NCBI GenBank assembly: GCA_905250125.1
Contig: CAJNOL010000752.1
Coordinates: forward strand, 1-64,000
Source: Rotaria sordida
Taxonomy: Eukaryota > Rotifera > Eurotatoria > Philodinida > Philodinidae
Length of the DNA stretch: 64,000 bases
Direction: 5' to 3'
In this document: positions 13,801 through 24,883 of the stretch, piece by piece
Numbering within the stretch: the stretch's first letter is position 1
Layout: each line of letters starts with the position of its first letter
Position numbers and translations under genes: made by a program
The notes under the pieces: model-generated
Databases searched by the model: none
The model's input: only the letters and a program-made list of their open reading frames with translations
Told to the model about the DNA's origin: nothing

Positions 13801-16800
13801 TGTAGTTCGTGATCGTCTATTAATAGATTACTGTTTTGTTTCAAATAATGATCATCAAACTGATATAAACAATAATAATAAGAATAATCCTTCACGTTGT
13901 TTAATTGGTGGTAGAAAAAATATTCATAGTGCACTTATATTAACACGTGATAAACGACGTATGTATACATGTTGTGAAATAAATGATAATAATGTTGAAA
14001 TGTATGTTAATAAACCACATCCGATTCATTACGCTACTCAACGTATATGGGCATTTGATCATCAGTTATATGAAAATAAAGATCGGTAAATATTATTTCA
14101 AAGAATCTTTTTCTTGATAAAATATTTTCTCATAGATGTTCCCCTTTCTTTTAGCATATTTTCATTAATTTTAAGTGATGATGAAAATTATCTTATGGCA
14201 GTTATATTTAAAGGTTTTAGAATCTTTTCATTTCGATCATATTTATGGAAAACATGTTTATTACCTGGTAGTGTACGTAATATAATGAGTGGTGCTAAAC
14301 GTTTAACATATACAGCAGCGTTTTCTCAAGATAATCGGTATGTTTTATATGATTTTGTTTTTTGTTTTTGTTGTTGTATCAATTATTTAATAAATTATTT
14401 TTCATTTAGTTATTGTATAGCATGTGTTAAATCAAGTGTTTATGTATTTGAAATAGAATGGGGTAATTTAGTAGCTTCATTTGATTTACATTTTGGTCGT
14501 ATACTTGTTGTAAAATGTTTATCAACTGGTAGTGGTGGAAATAACTATGTTATAACAACTGGTATGGATAAAACAACAAAAGTATGGAATTTACAAAATG
14601 CAAAAGAAAAATCTATATCAATAACACAATTAGATAAATGTATTGAAATGATGTATATATCAACAGAAGCAGGATTAATAATGGCACAATCACGTACGCA
14701 ATTATGTTTATTTGATTTGACAAATGGATCAATGATCGGACAATTATCTGCTAATCCACATGGATCAATTTATCAGTGTTAGAAATTCTTGTTTTTTTTT
14801 GTTTTTATTAAAAATATGATTTCTTTTTCTTTTATGTTATTTAGGTACAGTTTTATGTACAAATGGTTTATTTGCAGCATCAGCTGAATCAGGTAATTTT
14901 GTAATATATGATATTGATGAACGCAAAACATCATTTATAACACCATTAAAAAATATCTTTCAACTTCTTCTTCATACAGCTGAAACAATGGTAAGAAAAA
15001 TATTTTTTAAAATAATTCTCTATATGAAAGAATATTTTCTTTTTATTTAGGTTTTAGTTTTAATTACTGAATCAACTCCAACACAAGTTTCAAATGCATC
15101 AAATAATGTACCAGTAAATACTAGTCCGAATGGTCAAGCTATTCAAGCTATTTCATATGGAATACCTGATGGTGAGATTATTTATGAAATAATATCAAAT
15201 ATGAAACGTTCAAATCAACCAAAAAAAGTTGCTTGTACAGCTGAGGATACATATCTTGTATTTATTGAAGAGAAAAAAAATAATGAAATACTTTCATTAT
15301 ATGATCCAATGACTGGTGAACATGTACATAATGTTAAATTAAATTATCCAGCTTATAAAGATATTATTTTAATGGTTACAATACCAAAACAACCTTATTT
15401 GATTGGTTTAATTGATTCTGAAAAAGGAATTGTTATGAATGTTAGAGATAAAAAGGTGAATATATAATTAAATTATTAATAACGAAGAATTTGTAGTCTT
15501 TTTACATTACTTGATGAAAATAGATTGTTAGCGTTTATTTTTACTTAAAAAGCTTGTTAGCGCAGCTTCCTTTGAGGCTGAAATATGGAACTCACAGGGG
15601 TTCTTTAGCCTCATTATACCAATACAAAATTCATAACGTGAAAAATCTCTTGCAGACTATAGCTACTTTCCAAGGTAATCGATCACCAGAGAAAGCAATC
15701 TGTCTTGTTTTCTATTTTTACTAGCATTCTATTATTTATTTGTCTTGTTGCTTTTCATTTTCGTATTTCGTTTTTCTTAATTTAACATTATTATCATTCT
15801 AATAATTGGTTTAACCGATAAATAAGTCTGCTGTATATATTTATTTTATCTATAGCAAGTCTCACTGAACTATTATATATCTTGATGAGCTCAGAAACGC
15901 TGATGTTGATTATTTTCTAAAGTTATAACTTGATTAATTCACAATTTTTTTATGTTGATCATATGACGACTGTAGCAAATCAATGCATCACTATCTATCG
16001 TCTTTGACATCTTAAATGTAAATTTTTTATCTGCGCAAAAATTAAAAAATGCACTATTTATTCTACAGTAGTCTAAGTCTTATCGTTAATACTGTTCAGC
16101 GCCTTTCTCCTCTGCTAAGGGGCTCTAGGAAAAGTGTTTGACGCCTGTTGTCCTCGATGGCTAAAGTTTGTGTTGAAGAGAGAGAACCACAAAACTTCGA
16201 CTGAAAACTAACACTCAGTATTTTCTTCAAAAATATATGTGAGTTCCACAACACGAAAATATTATGATAAAAAACAAAAAAAAAATGAAATCAAACAGAT
16301 AGAAGAATCATTCATAAAAATTTGAAATTTCGTTTTTAATCATATTGATCTTTTTTCAACAATCTGTATCATTAAACAGTACATATCATGTGCGTTAGTA
16401 TTTCATCTTAAAATTATCCTTATTGGAAATAATCAAATCAAATTAATCAGAAAAAAATCCTTAGTGGGATAGATTATATAAATAATTGCAGAAAATATAC
16501 TGTTCAAATGTTTACTTTTAGTCACGGGCACTAAACATATTTCAATAGGTTAACTAATTTAATACTTACAACGGTTCGTACACTAATTTTCATGGTACAT
16601 TGATAGCAAAAGACTGAACAAAAACTTAAATTGAGTATATTCACCAGAGATAAGATATTCGTCTAAAATAAACTTATTTGTATATAAAGTTGAATATGAT
16701 TGACTAATATTAATAAATTTTCGTTCTTTTCGGATGAGAATAGAAGAAAGTAATTATTGCAAATACATATATGAAACCTTGGTTTAAGGAAACTATTCTT

Positions 16801-17951
16801 TCTTTTTCGAATCCGAAAATTTCAGATTTTTTAGTTTTTGATCTTTTTCAATCATTAAATACCCTGAAGTTTGCTCTAATTTGTGAGCTTGTTTTGGAAA
16901 TTGAAAATCGAGTTTTTCATGCTAAACAAATCTGAAAAATACGGGAAACTAATATGCTTTTCACTTTTCTTGAAATTAATATTTTCCATAGAAATTTCGA
17001 AGTTCCCCCCCCCCCCTCCCCCACATTTTTTTTCTTCTCTCACATACTACCACCGATAGGACTAAAACTTTTCCTACGACGCGTATTTTACTTTTCTTTG
17101 AAAAATATTGTATTGTTAAATTTCGGTAGATCTTGCAAAGAATTACATCAAGTCAAAAAAAGCATGATTTTTTCATAGGATTTCGAATACTTTGACACTT
17201 CTAAACGAGCAACATAAGACTTTTTGTGTTTAAAAAATTATAGAGTCCAGTTTGGTTCGTAGATGTTACAGAAAAAGCTTTTCAACTCTATCAACTCTAG
17301 TGGGATGATCAAGGTATTCTTGATCACCTTCAGAAAGAAAGGAAAGGTTTCATTAAATATAAAGAAAGAAATTTTGTTTATCGAAACAAAAATTATCTTT
17401 CATTTTTCCTTTTTCTTTTACTAGATTAATGAGTTAACATTTTTGTTTGTTTATAATTTTATTCTGAATAGGTTCATTTAACATTACCAAAATGGGGTGG
17501 TCAAATATCATCCGATGGTAAATATGGTTTATATGCTCCAACACGTGGTGGTCTTGAAATATTTGAATTTCGAAATGGAAAAGTAATTCGAACATTAATT
17601 GGCAAAATAGCTGAAGGTGTATTTGAAGTATTAGCATTTTTTACTCCAACAAATAATCATGTTATATATTATAATAAAGGTAAACGAACAATACGTGTAT
17701 TTCGTACACAAGATGGTAAACAAATAGCTGATATGAAATGTCCAGCCAAAGTTCGACAAGCACTTGGAACACATGATGGACGAGCATTAATTGTTGGATA
17801 TGAAGATGGAGCTATACAAATGTTTTTAATTGTTGATCATTTCGATGAAACAACTGTTGATTATTTAAAACGTTGGAGAAAACATCAATTTCATGCAAAA
17901 TTAGAAGCTATACGACAAGAGACTGTTGAAAAACAATCTGAATTACAATGA
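4804..17951 (+). CDS. NWD2: NACHT and WD-repeat protein, NWD2-like (17 exons, 1730 aa)
   Basis: Exons: 4804-4933, 4994-5199, 5266-5608, 5678-5868, 5940-6121, 8743-9244, 9309-9389, 9939-10024, 10093-10517, 12092-12513, 12581-13226, 13689-14085, 14155-14337, 14410-14777, 14845-14990, 15051-15455, 17472-17951. They sum to 5193 nt, and every junction keeps phase with GT-AG borders. Domains: an N-terminal DUF4062-type region with RIFTSSTFTD and DMRWGVRDEATDD; a NACHT NTPase with P-loop GEGGCGKS at about residues 396-403 and Walker B LCIFFDSLD at about 486-494; a helical segment; and a C-terminal beta-propeller region from about residue 870 (for example TTGMDKTTKVWNL, SLYDPMTGEHV). Length and order match vertebrate NWD2 (about 1740 aa) better than NWD1. 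Known family: STAND-class cytoplasmic signalling NTPases; substrate unknown. Introns 5, 7, 9 and 16 are large and repeat-filled. Orthology to NWD2 rather than NWD1 is inferred. Confidence 0.88.
6181..7755. mobile_element. Long near-perfect palindrome (foldback element) in NWD2-like intron 5
   Basis: The left arm 6181-6893 (starting AAAGGAGGGGGGGTCGATAA) is repeated as reverse complement at 7042-7755 (ending TTATCGACCCCCCCCTCCTTT-like), with few mismatches over about 713 bp and a loop of about 148 bp. No transposase reading frame is present. The G/C-run termini are clear, but no target-site duplication could be fixed. It lies entirely inside intron 5 (6122-8742), so the pre-mRNA would carry a very long hairpin. 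Confidence 0.85.
7955..8405. mobile_element. Second inverted-repeat element in NWD2-like intron 5
   Basis: About 200-bp diverged arms, 7955-8150 and 8195-8405, are inverted relative to each other. Shared blocks include GTCCTTCTGAAG, GAAATATGCA, and CGAAAAGTTTCAGC.AAAATGGA. It lies next to the longer palindrome but is unrelated to it in sequence. No coding capacity; superfamily not assigned. Confidence 0.65.
9435..9903. mobile_element. piggyBac-type MITE flanked by TTAA, in NWD2-like intron 7
   Basis: TTAA at 9431-9434 and again at 9904-9907 flank the element. The left terminus reads CCCTTTAACGTCCGGCGACG, and the right terminus is its near inverse (CGTCGCCGGGCGTTAAAGAG). The terminal inverted repeats are about 90 bp and include GACGCATATA and a block related to CCGAAAAAGCC.A...TCAAAGGATTA. 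TTAA duplications and CCC-starting termini are hallmarks of piggyBac-class elements. The interior has no transposase and is occupied by a second inserted element (9556-9781). Confidence 0.78.
9556..9781. mobile_element. hAT-type MITE nested inside the piggyBac-type MITE
   Basis: Termini TAGACATGGG (9556-9565) and CCCATGTCTA (9772-9781) are exact inverses. They are flanked by the 8-bp near-duplication TTGACAAG (9548-9555) / TTGATAAG (9782-9789), as expected for a hAT insertion. The interior is made largely of GGAATCG / CGATTCC repeats in both orientations (about 9570-9750), which would also fold. No coding capacity. Confidence 0.72.
10967..11110 (+). pseudogene. Orphan coding-like segment in NWD2-like intron 9
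   Basis: A 48-codon open stretch ending in TAA at 11108-11110 has a codon and amino-acid composition unlike its AT-rich surroundings (ends LRYFQRPSKR; includes DECLMELWQRYDEDRIDIP). If read from an acceptor at 10952-10953 it would extend a few residues upstream, but that needs an incoming phase that NWD2-like exon 9 does not supply. I do not recognise the protein. It could be the last exon of a nested or relict gene, a retrocopied fragment or an alternative 3' terminal exon. Confidence 0.35.
17005..17023. repeat. C-rich homopolymer run
   Basis: An almost pure cytosine run in the last large intron of the NWD2-like gene, unusual in such AT-rich sequence. It is similar in kind to the G/C runs at the ends of the intron 5 palindrome. 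Confidence 0.7.
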
Positions 17952-18116
17952 CATAAAATATTTGCCGAAATTTTTATAATATAACGGATGAGTCGAAAGT
18001 TTTCATTTTTTATTTTTTGACAAAATATTCCTTGATTTTTTGACCGATTAAAAAGACTAGAAGACTTTTGTACTCTTTTCACATTGAAGATCAGAATTTT
18101 TTTAGAATTCATAGGT

Positions 18117-18393
18117 TAAAGGAAGAATTGAGTCTCGTTACTATCCTCCAGAAATGACTACGTTCATTTTAGAAGTCGAGAAACCAAAGAATTATGAAAA
18201 CATCATTAAGTCTCTTGCCAATACTTTCATTGCTGATAGATGCCTTACAAAAAAAACTCATAATCATAGAGAAAGGCTTGCTCTTTCTATTGATGTATTT
18301 GGAACATATATTACTTTAACTCTGGAAGATTTATTATACACTGCAAACGTGTCCAAAATTTTATTTTCGAATCTTTCAACGAGTCTCTCATAG
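18117..18393 (+). other. Uncharacterised open frame, possible exon relic
   Basis: An open stretch of about 92 codons just downstream of the NWD2-like gene. It reads RIESRYYPPEMTTFILEVEK and then a charged/hydrophobic mix with balanced codon use, unlike most chance frames here. I do not recognise a family. There is no good splice context, and downstream sequence in frame soon meets stops. It may be a fragment of a decayed gene or chance. Confidence 0.2.
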
Positions 18394-18979
18394 CTTCCAA
18401 TCTATGAGTCTCAAAAGGATTCGCAAAGGACAGAAAATTCTTATTCTAATCAGATGATTTCAAAATCTTGTTAAATCTTTTCATCAGTTGAAAAATGAAG
18501 GAATATTTTGTCTAAAAACCTTTGATCCATCCATTACATCATATTTTTATCTCTCTATTGTATCGATCGTTTCTGGTGTATGTTAACATATTTAATGGAA
18601 ATGTTATGTTTGTTTCTATCGATAATAATTTCACATGACATATGAAAGAAAAGAATGTTTGAAATTTTTCTATTCAGTACAGCTAACACCGGATATAACA
18701 GTGTTTCATTAACAGTAACGGAATACACATTTTTAATGATTTAAAAATGATTTGTTTTCTTTTTGTAAAAGGAAAATATTAAAAAATATCTAAATGTCTA
18801 TGTTTAAATACATTCAAAATCTACTATATGTCTGTACATGGGCAAACTTAGTGACAATGATACATAATCATCTTCGATTTGACTTTAATCTTTTATAAAA
18901 GTTACTTTTATTTGATCAAGTTCTTTTTTCATGCATATATGTTTAAATATTGACTGTTTCAGTTCACATTTTATTTAAC

Positions 18980-20164
18980 TAAAGTGCTTTTTTCGTAGAA
19001 TTCAAGTGCTTTTCAGTAGTCATCCATATTTCTACTGATTTCACCGATGTTATTGTACATAGGAGCCAGTGAAAGATGATCTTTCGGGATAGTTTTTCGC
19101 TTGATTTGGACGTATTGTTTGAAAAATGAAACTGCTTCTTTGTATTGTCTTTGTTGGTATTTCACCTCTTCAAGTTGGTGATAGAGATGTGCTTCAGTAC
19201 TATCGTCAAATATCTGTCCTAATGGTGCCGTATACAAGTCTTTAGCATTGTCAAATTGACCTATTGTGAGTAGCAATTTATCTAATTGTGTCCATACTGT
19301 TGAACCTGCAGCCTCTTGTCATATGAGATCGGTTAATCGAAGGAGTTGTTCATCATGATCTGAGATAAGCTTAAGGTCTACTTAATAAATTGAACGATTC
19401 TTGTCAAGTTTTCGAATTTCACCGATTTGAAAAACGGTATGCATGAAGAACAGGATTTCATCTTCTGTCTTGTGATAACTCAACTTCTGGATGGAGGCGA
19501 ACGGAGTCGATGAGGCTTTTAAATCTATTTTCATTTGAAAAAGGATACCGACCATACAGGTTATTTCCAAGGTATCTTTGGCGAAACCAAGGGAAACATC
19601 TCGCTTAGTACTGATGGATTAAAAATTATTGAAGGATATAAGTCCACCTTTGCTTTTCGCCAGTTTGTCGAAGTCGGCTTTGGATAATCCCTGGCCTCGA
19701 TAGACTACAAACAGTTTCCCTTTATAGAGACAGACTTATTCCTTGTGTAATATTTCGATTTGTCGATGCATATCACGAAGAAAAAAGTCCATTCTAATAA
19801 TAATGTCGCCGTTGAGTATTCTTAATGCTCCATTGAGCATTTTGTACATGAATCATTCACTTATATACCACCAAATGTCCTTTTATGATTGATAAGTACT
19901 AGCGAATTCATTAATAATTTTCAATTCTTTGTTGTTGCCGTGGTATTCGTTCAGACAAAATGTAGTCAAATCCTTGATGGCTTGTCGGTCATGTATCATA
20001 TCACAGAGGATTTCCTTAAATATTTGAGAATACATGAAGGTCAATTCCAGTTGATTGAGATTTTCATTGGCAACTTCTTCATTCACATCAATAATGCTGA
20101 CCGACATGTTATTTTGATTGCATTGATTGACCACCCTTAGCAATACTTCGCAAATTGGCTTCAT
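18980..20164 (-). pseudogene. ADP-ribosyltransferase + TPR gene, decayed
   Basis: The minus strand can be followed through a recognisable protein broken by several in-frame stops. In order: an N-terminal region (20164-19883) with LTFMYSQIFKEILCDM; a segment with FFLRDMHRQIEILHKE followed by a stop; the ART-type block VYRGQGLSKADFDKL, then GGLISFNNF followed by a stop; VSLGFAKDT, SYHKTEDEILF and MHTVFQIGEI; a stop near 19383; a further stop near 19318; then TPR-like segments (LDKLLLTIGQFDNAKDLY, SLAPMYNNIGEISRNMDDY) and a final broken repeat. The order (regulatory N-terminus, arginine-specific mono-ADP-ribosyltransferase fold, kinesin-light-chain-like TPRs) matches a gene type I recall as common in bdelloid rotifers. 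At least four stops argue for a pseudogene. The first ATG-like position is uncertain and a missing 5' part is likely. Confidence 0.72.
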
Positions 20165-21639
20165 TGATTATGTACACTGTTGATTTTTGCTCAATTTTTG
20201 GTTCATACTATCGACTCAAGTTGTTCGCATCTAACAAGATGTACCTAATATTATCCAAGACGTTTGAAAAAATAGAGAAGTATTATTCAATCTGCTGATT
20301 AGACGCTGAAAAAGAAGATTATGTGAAGCTAATATCATAGTATGTGTACTAATACAGACTAATATTCGTTTGTGAACTTTTAGTTTTATATTGAAATATA
20401 TGAACAGTGCGATAGAGTACAGAAAAAAAACAAAGAAATATAATATATCAGCGAATTATCCTAAAACGCCAATGTTTATTAATTTGAAGTAAATTTCAGA
20501 TACTGTAGTTATACGACATATATTCTTCATAACAGTCTTATATCGTATTATAATAAAAGTTGCTTATCATTGCAATTTTTGTTTTTACTTATCTAATTTG
20601 TTTTATATTTTATGCTGTCAATCAATTTATTTGGTAATTAAGTATTTTACTTGTGTATTATTGATCATATATAATAAAAACCAATTTCATTAATTGAGCA
20701 TATGATAATTTTATTAAATATTCACATTATTTACTGAGCAGATATAAATTTTATTTGACAAAAAACAGCTTCCCAAGCATTAAAATAATTTTATCTAATA
20801 AAAATTATGGTTTCTCTTCTTTATTAACATTCGATCTAACGTGTAAAAGACAATGCCTAACTGGAGTAATTTTCTCATATTTTGTTCCGCTTTTAATGCA
20901 AGGGAGGAACAGCGTGCTTCAGGTGGAAAAATACGTTAAAGTACAAAATTAGTTCAGAGTATGTAGAAATAATTCCAAGTACATTGAAATAATTTAAAAT
21001 ACTTGTTGATTTCAAGTATGCTGTTTCCTACTAGAATTCTCCATATTTTTCCTTTATAAAAATTATTAGAATAGTTATATAATAACATACGTTGCAAAAG
21101 AGATGAAAAAAATTGTCTAACTCTATTGAACCATATTGTCGATTTGTAAAGTAATCAATTATGTTTTTATTGGAAAGTGTAATGCCTGAAGTACAAATTT
21201 TGTACCAGACATACTTTTCTGGAATGAGTTTCAGGAGGAAAAGTCAAAAACTAAACTCCTTCAAAAAAGCTCTTGTAATTTCATCATTGAGCAACATTAG
21301 TTCCATTTCGATTATTTTTTTTAAATCAGAAGAGTATGGAAAAAATATGTTTAATGATAATTTTTGCAGCATAAAGAATGTTTTTTTCCAATAATCTCAT
21401 TGAAAGTTATATTTACTCTCGCTTTTTATACTAAAATGTTGTTTTTGTGAAAAAGATGGAGTAATATTGTCTTTCATACTACCGGTCAGTATGCTCTTCG
21501 ACGAAATTCGGTGATTTCCGTTTTGACGATCTTCATTTCAATGATTGAAGCTGTCGGCGATATTCTGAGATGATACCTGCAGTGTTAAAAGCGTTCTAAT
21601 ATTATGTCTATTGATACGAATTGTACTAAGTATTTATAG

Positions 21640-22100
21640 TGATGTGCCAAGTTAAGTTAGCAACTAACGAGCGAACTTCTTTGAATGTATCCTTGCGATT
21701 TCAATGTTTTTTTGTCTATATATACTATATAATGTTCTAATAAAAACCCTAAAAGAACTTGAGTTCCTATTGATATTTGATTAAGTTATCGAATTTTTTC
21801 TAGAGGCTCTAGATCTTTCGAAAAACTCGTATTTACGAATTTTGATCTAAAACTTTGTCCACATAGAGAACAACTCAACTAGAATACGAAACTTTCAAGA
21901 TGTGGACCGTTTTCAGTGGATAGTGTATGCAACATGCATTTTTGAAAGCTTCATATTTCAAAGAGACTTACTTGAAAACTTCTGAATTTTTCTAAGGATG
22001 TTAGCCTAGCTAAGTTCTTTATATGCGTGAAGTTTCAGATCAAAATTTGAAAATACGAGTTTTCCGAAAATCGAAGCTCCTACAGGGACTTCTAATTAAT
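21640..22100. repeat. Inverted-repeat element, related copy near 62930-63370
   Basis: Arms near 21788-21880 and 22000-22095 are inverse of each other (AAAACTCGTATTT..AATTTTGATCT.AAACTT). The left flank (CTATATAATGTT.TAATAAAAA.CCT.A) matches sequence near 63020-63050, and GCGATTTCAATG-like sequence matches near 62985. This makes it a dispersed family with two copies in the window. Confidence 0.5.
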
Positions 22101-24388
22101 ATTTCAATAAAACTGAGACAATAGAGTTTTTTATAAACTACATTTTTGTGTAATTTTTAATAAAATTTGATTCACATAGCTCAAAATAATTGAAAAATAC
22201 CGACTTTCCAAGTTGCAAGAGATGTTTGATATTTGACTTTTCTTCCTCCCTGAATTCCTTCTGAAAAAATATGTATAGTACGAAACTTGTTACTCGGACA
22301 TTGCTTATTTCAATCGAAAACAGAATGTGATTGCTTTAGAAGTCAGTTCTACTTTTTGCAATTCATATTACTATAATCATAATATCTAGAATATGTGATT
22401 GTGATGATATTTACAAAAGACTCTGAAGTAGTTTGGAGAAACTGGAAATATTTTTACACAGCTTAAAGTCTCTTAAAATAGTTTAAATTAGCTTCAATTA
22501 CAAAAGTACCTCGTTTTCTCTTCTAGCTTATTTGTCAAGTCAAATGGTATTTTCAGTAGAAATTAAAAATTCCAGAGAAAGAATGAACTACATTAAAAAA
22601 AAGAAAAGAAACAATCATCTAATGGTACTTAATAAATAATTTAGTTCCTCGTCATACTTCAATATAAAAGTTATTACATTTTGTTTTGTTTGTGTGTAAG
22701 TATTTTAAAACACTCGAATATTACAAGTAGATATGAACGAGTGCGCGATACCATTTTTTTAGTTAAGTAATAAACGTTTAAATGTATTCATTTCGTCTCG
22801 TTCGCCTGGTCTCTCCAGTAGACAGTTCCATGATAAAACCTTTTTTTTTCCTCTTGAAATTAATTTTTTCAATCGGATGCTATCTATTAAGTTTTCAATA
22901 TTAACTCGTCAGACAGTACTTGTTAAATGCGCGTTAATTAAGTATATACACTTTCTTATTGAGAAAAAATTTATTGAAAAACAAAATTTAACAAAAATTC
23001 AACTATTTTTTTGTCATTATCTTCCGTTCACAGATCAGTGTGCTCATACTTTGATAGTTATGTAACAAGCTGCCTGACATTTTAATAATTATTCACTCTC
23101 GATGAAGCGGAATTTCACCATCTGATTTTTGACAATTTGTCCTATTTCCGTAGGACTTTTTACAATAAAAAGCTTGTCAAATCTGCGGCGGAAACAAATT
23201 ATCGAAATTATAGACTTTCACTGGTATTCTCGCGTCATTCCATTGTAGCTCATCGGTAAATCAGAATTTCGACACTCTTTTTTTTTTAATGTAGAGACTC
23301 TGATAGACATTGGATAAATTGTCGAAATTCAGGTAGTAAAATTCCATAGAATCTTCACTCTCATCCAACAGACATGACATATGAGTGAATTGCAACATTA
23401 TTCTACCAATTAGAGAAAGAAAAACAATTTTCGACTTAAAAGATGATAACTTAAATAGCCGTCAAAATACGAGAATTTTTCAAGACTAGTTTAGAATACT
23501 TGAAATTATAGATAGAAAGCACTTTGTTTACATGCCACAATATACAACTGAGATTCAAATTTTCATTAATCTCAATAACATGAATCGAATAATTTTTCAT
23601 GTCCCTATATTCATGATGTGACGTCATCTGCATCACAAATAGCTTTCATAAGACACGATTTAGAATAAATTAGTAGTAAATTTGATAGTACCTAGGATAA
23701 GAATTGAACTAATATGTCATATATATTTATTTTGATATTAATTGTGAAGTAGTATACACGTTATAATCTTGCATGACACATTGACACTATTTTTTTTCTT
23801 ATGTATCAGAAGTTTTCTGTTGATGATATTTTTAGTGGTGGTTTTGCCTACAATAGTTTAATAAATGATCACAGTGTCATTTCTACAGGAGAGTTATAAG
23901 GTCAAGAAAAATATTTAAAAAATTCACGCATGAAATTTAGTTATGTCAATCAAATTTTCAAGTGTTGTTTCATAAACAAGAAACAATACAATTCTCTCCT
24001 CTTTTTTTCAACGGTTTATCTTCCACTCGATGTTTTTCATTCAATAACATCCTGACCGATTTTTTTTTGATGGCCTGTTTAATCGCAAGATTATTTTTTA
24101 TCTCGCGTGACAGAAAATCAAACAGTAACCGTACATCTCTTATTCAAAAATATTTATAAGAAAGATGATGATAAAAAAATACTAGACAGTCTTATATTCG
24201 AAAAGTACTCATAGTTTGTTCTATTTCCGTTACCTCCCACAATTTAAGCGAGAAAAGAAGAAATTGTTTATATAACATGCTTTAATAGCAGATGGCACCT
24301 ATCTGTTTAAGTATCCTAAGATTTGTCTAACATAAATCCCCGATTCTTTTGCGTGGTAGCGAGAACTTATTAGAGGATTCCAACCGTA

Positions 24389-24410
24389 ATATATATATAT
24401 ATATATATAT
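24389..24410. repeat. (TA)n microsatellite
   Basis: A pure TA dinucleotide tract. A shorter one lies at about 24534-24551. Confidence 0.9.
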
Positions 24411-24883
24411 TGGATGAATTAGGATTACTTTAGTATGAATAGAATGCGTGGAAAAGTTAGGAAAGCAATTAATACACTTTGTAGTGCAGCTGCGGCATTC
24501 ATAAAAATAGAAATGTCTCTAGATAAAAAAAAGTTATATATATATATATAGATTTAATTTACGCTTAGAGCCATCTGTCAAATGTATATACTAGAAATAA
24601 ATCATTAATTAAATTATTCATGGTTCGTGAAATTTGAAAATCGATTGAATAGAATTCATTTTGGATGGTAGTGCCATCTTTCGTTATTTTTAATTTGTTT
24701 TAAATTAACTACGAATCATCGTTTAAGTCCTTCAAATATCTGATCTGTAAATAAACACCATCTAAATAAACGAGAGATCTGATCAATTTTTTGTTTTCAT
24801 TAAAAAATGTTCTATTGAATTAATTCATTCATTTTTCTGCATGTCGAATATTTCATAAAGCATAATATAAACAAAAGATTAAA

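Larger units (their letters stand above)
20165..24883. other. Long intergenic region, repeats only
   Basis: About 4.7 kb without a recognisable gene. It holds an inverted-repeat segment around 21640-22100 and (TA)n tracts at about 24389-24410 and 24534-24551. The final part is the 5' flank of the ATG4 gene. Confidence 0.5.

Noticed and set aside
15456-17471. Additional exons in the last large NWD2-like intron
   Set aside because: Exons 16 and 17 join in phase and the total length fits NWD2. Nothing coding-like was seen between them.
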